This document shows, in pieces, positions 61,265-64,000 of a stretch of DNA of 64,000 bases. The translations under genes were made by a program, and so were the position numbers. Position 1 is the stretch's first letter. Each line of letters begins with the position of its first letter. The stretch spans positions 496,001 to 560,000 of the forward strand of contig NZ_QFFG01000002.1 of the NCBI RefSeq assembly GCF_003129485.1, read 5' to 3'. This DNA comes from Polaribacter aquimarinus. Its GTDB lineage: Bacteria; Bacteroidota; Bacteroidia; Flavobacteriales; Flavobacteriaceae. Under the pieces are notes generated by a model. That model was not told the DNA's origin and made no database searches. It was given only the letters and a program-made list of their open reading frames with translations.

Positions 61265-62629
61265 ATGAAAAAACTACTATTACTTATATTTTTAACATCT
61301 GCGTTTTCTTACTCACAATATACTATTCAAGGTACAATGACACCAACTATTAAAAGCGATTGGGTTATCTTATATAAAATTGAGGGAGCTAGACAAAAAT
61401 TTGTGCAAAACACAAAAATAAAAATAGATTCAGTTTTAATTAAAGGAACAAAACAAGCCATTGGTAATTTTAGTTTTACTTTGCCAAAAGAAACTAAAAT
61501 TGGTGCTTATAGAGTTACATATCGATTAGAAGGAGCTGGTTTTGTAGATTTCTTTTTTAATAAAGAAAATGTTGGTTTTGGGTTTCACCCAGATTACCCA
61601 AATCAATCTGTTGTTTTTTCAGAATCTAAAGAAAATATTTTTTACAAAAGCTATTTAGATTTAATTTCTAAGGCACAACAAACTATAGATTCTATTCAAG
61701 TTACTTCGTTAAAAAAGCCAAATCTAGATTTAAAATTAGCCTATCAAGCAGCAATTAAAAAAGTAAAAAGCATTCAAAATAAATATTTAGAAGCCTCTCA
61801 AGGAATGTATATACATCCGTTTGTAAAAGCATCGTTTAGAAATAGTTCTTCAGAATTGATTTCTACTCCACAAGAGTATATGAAAAAAATGATTACTACT
61901 TTTTTTGATAAAATGGATTTTAATAATAAAGCACTTATGAACTCTTCATTTTTAGTAGATAGAATTACAGACTATGTATTTTATATTAATTATTCTGATG
62001 ATCCTGAGACACAACAAAAACTTTTTAAAACATCAGTTGATACTGTTTTAACTAAAATAGATAATGTTGTCTTTAAAAAAGATGTTATTGAGTTTTTAAT
62101 TAGTCAGTTTGAGAATTCTAAAAATTTAGTGCTGATTGATTATCTATTCGAAAAACATTACAATAAACTTCCTGAAGGAGTTCAAAATAAAAAGTTTAAA
62201 GAAGAAAAATTAGGGTTGTTAGTTGCCGAAGTTGGTAGAATAGCACCAGATTTTTCATGGAAAGAAAATGGAAAAACTTTTAAATTATCTACCTTAAATG
62301 CTGCTGAAAACTACTTAGTAATTTTTTGGAGTACAGGTTGTTCTCATTGTTTGAGAGAAATTCCTCAGATTCATAAATTTTTACAAGGAAATAAAAAAGT
62401 AAAAGTGGTTGCTTTCTCTTTAGAAACTAATGATTTTGGTTGGAAAAATTACAAACAAAACTTACCAAATTGGCACCACGTTTTGGGTTTAAATAAGTGG
62501 GAAAATAAAATTGCAAGAACTTATAATATTATATCTACACCAAGTTATTTTATGCTCGATGCAAATAAAAAAATTATTGCAAAACCTGATGCTTTAGAAG
62601 ATGTAAAGAAGTTTATCGAAAAACTTTAA
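61265..62629 (+). CDS. TlpA-like thioredoxin-fold protein with DUF4369-type N-terminus
   Basis: A 454-residue exported redox protein. After a signal peptide (about 1-17, 'MKKLLLLIFLTSAFSYS') comes a beta-rich domain (about 20-115) like the DUF4369 region found before thioredoxin domains in Bacteroidota, then a helical linker. The C-terminal thioredoxin/AhpC-TSA domain (about 320-454) has active site 'FWSTGCSHCLREIPQI' (C-S-H-C) and cis-Pro in 'IISTPSYFMLD'. It should act in the periplasm as a disulphide reductase or electron donor. Its stop overlaps the yraN stop on the opposite strand by 4 bp. Confidence 0.9.
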   Translation: MKKLLLLIFLTSAFSYSQYTIQGTMTPTIKSDWVILYKIEGARQKFVQNTKIKIDSVLIKGTKQAIGNFSFTLPKETKIGAYRVTYRLEGAGFVDFFFNKENVGFGFHPDYPNQSVVFSESKENIFYKSYLDLISKAQQTIDSIQVTSLKKPNLDLKLAYQAAIKKVKSIQNKYLEASQGMYIHPFVKASFRNSSSELISTPQEYMKKMITTFFDKMDFNNKALMNSSFLVDRITDYVFYINYSDDPETQQKLFKTSVDTVLTKIDNVVFKKDVIEFLISQFENSKNLVLIDYLFEKHYNKLPEGVQNKKFKEEKLGLLVAEVGRIAPDFSWKENGKTFKLSTLNAAENYLVIFWSTGCSHCLREIPQIHKFLQGNKKVKVVAFSLETNDFGWKNYKQNLPNWHHVLGLNKWENKIARTYNIISTPSYFMLDANKKIIAKPDALEDVKKFIEKL

Positions 62630-62985
62630 AAATGCAAAAAAGCATCTTCTAAATGCTCAATTTTTGTTTCTTTTTTATTATGTATGATGGCAATAATATC
62701 AAAACGGACCTCTACCTCTAAATCTCTTTCTACAACATAATTATCTATGGCAGAAAGTAATAGTTTAATTTTCTTTGGATTTATGAACTCTTCTGGGTTT
62801 CCAAAATAATCTGAGGTTCTTGTTTTTACTTCAATTGCCGCTAAAATTTCACCTTTTAGTGCTATAATATCTACTTCCGCTTTTAAATAGCGGTAATTTT
62901 TATCAAGAATTATATAGCCTTTTTTAATTAAAAAATCGATGGCTAATTGTTCTCCTTTTTTTCCTAATTCATTATGTTGTGCCAT
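62626..62985 (-). CDS. yraN: YraN family (UPF0102) nuclease-fold protein
   Basis: A 119-residue protein with the UPF0102 pattern: 'LGKKGEQLAIDFLIKKGYII', 'LDKNYRYLKAEVDIIALKGE' and 'LAAIEVKTRTSDYFGNPEEF', which contain the Glu, Asp and E-x-K of a restriction-endonuclease-like active site. Function of YraN is unproven, with a role in DNA processing suspected. It is cytoplasmic, convergent with the TlpA-like gene (4 bp overlap) and divergent from the DUF1207-like gene. Confidence 0.92.
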   Translation of the reverse strand: MAQHNELGKKGEQLAIDFLIKKGYIILDKNYRYLKAEVDIIALKGEILAAIEVKTRTSDYFGNPEEFINPKKIKLLLSAIDNYVVERDLEVEVRFDIIAIIHNKKETKIEHLEDAFLHF

Positions 62986-63033
62986 TAGGTGAATTTACAA
63001 ATTATTGATTACTTTTAAATCAAATTAATTGAA

Positions 63034-63930
63034 ATGAATTTTTATAAAAATCTAATTTCTTTTTTACTCTTTCTTTTTTGTTTTTCTTCAAGTTTTGGTC
63101 AAAATAATAATAATAAATATGAGCCTTTTTTAAGTCAAAAAAATCGAATTTTTCCTTTCTTGTTATTCAGTCCAACAGATAATAGTAGTGCTTTTAAAGT
63201 GAGTCCTCTTACCGCCAAATCTGCTGGCGGATTTCAATTTAATTCCTATAAAGTTCTGGTAAATTTAAAAGCGAATGTTTTTAAAAAATTATATGCAAAA
63301 AACAACTATCAATTAGCGGTTAGCGGGCATATTGATAATCAGTTTGTCTTTCGTGAAGAGAATTCTGCAACCTTTAATGGTGTTACACACTCTCTTTTTA
63401 ATACTGATTATTTCATCTATTTGCACAACGATTTTGTTTTGAACAAAAACAACTATTTGCGTATCAATTTGTATCACAGATCTTCTCATTTAGGTGATGA
63501 TTTTTTGCTAAAAAATGGTTACACCACAATTACTAATCCTGATTATTGGAAAGTAGATTCAGCTAATTATGAAACCATTGAAGTTTTATATGCCTATAAT
63601 CAGGAAAAATTAGGTTTATATGGAGGAGTTTCATACATAATTAGAACAAATAGTAATCGTAAAAAACTAGCTTTTCAAACTGGTGGTGTTTTTAAAAACT
63701 TTGAGTCTGAAAGCGAATTTTTAAGTAGAATTTTTATAGGATATGATTTTCGTTTTTTAGAAAACAACAATTTTAATGCAGATTTTAATGGCGGAATTGG
63801 GTATGCATTTAAAAACAACAATAGTTTACGTTTTGAATATTACAATGGTCATTTACCATATTCCAGATTAGAAAACGAAGTAAAAACTAGTTGGATTTCC
63901 TTAGCTTTTTATTATAATTTGGAGCTATAA
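63034..63930 (+). CDS. DUF1207-like outer-membrane beta-barrel protein
   Basis: A 298-residue exported protein with signal peptide (about 1-22, ends 'FSSSFGQ'). The pattern of alternating aromatic/polar strands and the string 'LYHRSSHLGDDFLLKNGY' match the DUF1207 family. The terminal strand ends 'WISLAFYYNLEL', as in outer-membrane barrels. Its function is unknown; a small outer-membrane porin-like or enzyme-like barrel is likely. The gene is complete and is the last in the window; the remaining 70 bp show no feature. Confidence 0.75.
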   Translation: MNFYKNLISFLLFLFCFSSSFGQNNNNKYEPFLSQKNRIFPFLLFSPTDNSSAFKVSPLTAKSAGGFQFNSYKVLVNLKANVFKKLYAKNNYQLAVSGHIDNQFVFREENSATFNGVTHSLFNTDYFIYLHNDFVLNKNNYLRINLYHRSSHLGDDFLLKNGYTTITNPDYWKVDSANYETIEVLYAYNQEKLGLYGGVSYIIRTNSNRKKLAFQTGGVFKNFESESEFLSRIFIGYDFRFLENNNFNADFNGGIGYAFKNNNSLRFEYYNGHLPYSRLENEVKTSWISLAFYYNLEL

Positions 63931-64000
63931 AATAATAATTATTCTATTACTTTTTTAACTGTATTGTTAATGTTGTGCTTTCTTCATTTTTTTAACATAA

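Overview
This is a low-GC window from a member of the Bacteroidota, most likely a marine Flavobacteriaceae of the Polaribacter/Tenacibaculum type. The evidence is type IX secretion (T9SS) C-terminal sorting domains on two very large secreted proteins, three GLPGLI-family proteins, a complete bat (Bacteroides aerotolerance) operon, an IPExxxVDY protein, a viroplasmin-type RNase H and -7 elements of the flavobacterial TAnnTTTG type. No rRNA, tRNA, CRISPR array, transposase or integrase was recognised.

Layout. 1-5.4 kb: AraC regulator, PPK2 polyphosphate kinase, alpha/beta hydrolase, Xaa-Pro aminopeptidase, DEAD-box helicase. 5.6-15 kb: secreted BNR/sortilin-like protein, DUF6973-like protein, membrane-bound TPR-LuxR regulator, small membrane protein, 1313-residue T9SS cargo with FN3-like and LamG-like domains. 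15.1-18.6 kb: sdhCAB. 18.7-25.6 kb: an accessory block built of duplicated modules, each with a ~450 bp shared upstream sequence, a small exported peptide with a constant leader and a different mature part, and one or two GLPGLI proteins. The block is bounded by an XRE regulator carrying an (Arg-Glu)11 microsatellite and by a TonB-dependent outer-membrane protein. 25.6-36.3 kb: core genes (rnhA, purN, acpP-fabF-rnc, IPExxxVDY-pyk, M28 peptidase, CBS protein, GIDE-like membrane protein, Zn-ribbon protein, GNAT, short ssb).

36.2-42.5 kb: a ~6 kb insertion between two ~244 bp direct repeats. Each repeat consists of the 3' end of ssb, its terminator and the 3' end of a convergent TerB-like gene. 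The insertion carries a LytS-like sensor kinase with a periplasmic FG-GAP-like domain, a LuxR-type response regulator and a T9SS protein with cohesin-like/dockerin/cohesin-like domains. The kinase gene and the T9SS gene each have a 16 bp palindrome (TACTCA-N4-TGAGTA) about 70-80 nt upstream of their start codons.

43-46 kb: two-subunit Tat-exported molybdenum hydroxylase. 45.8-54.3 kb: moxR-DUF58-batX-like-batA-batB-batC-batD-batE. 54.4-59.8 kb: SulP transporter, USP protein, second SulP transporter and beta-carbonic anhydrase, which looks like a bicarbonate uptake unit. 59.8-64 kb: CvpA-like protein, TlpA-like thioredoxin, YraN, DUF1207-like protein and small conserved proteins.

The two regions most worth following up are the peptide/GLPGLI/TonB block with its XRE gene, and the ssb-flanked two-component island with its shared operator-like palindromes. 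All functional statements rest on motif reading; no database search was run.
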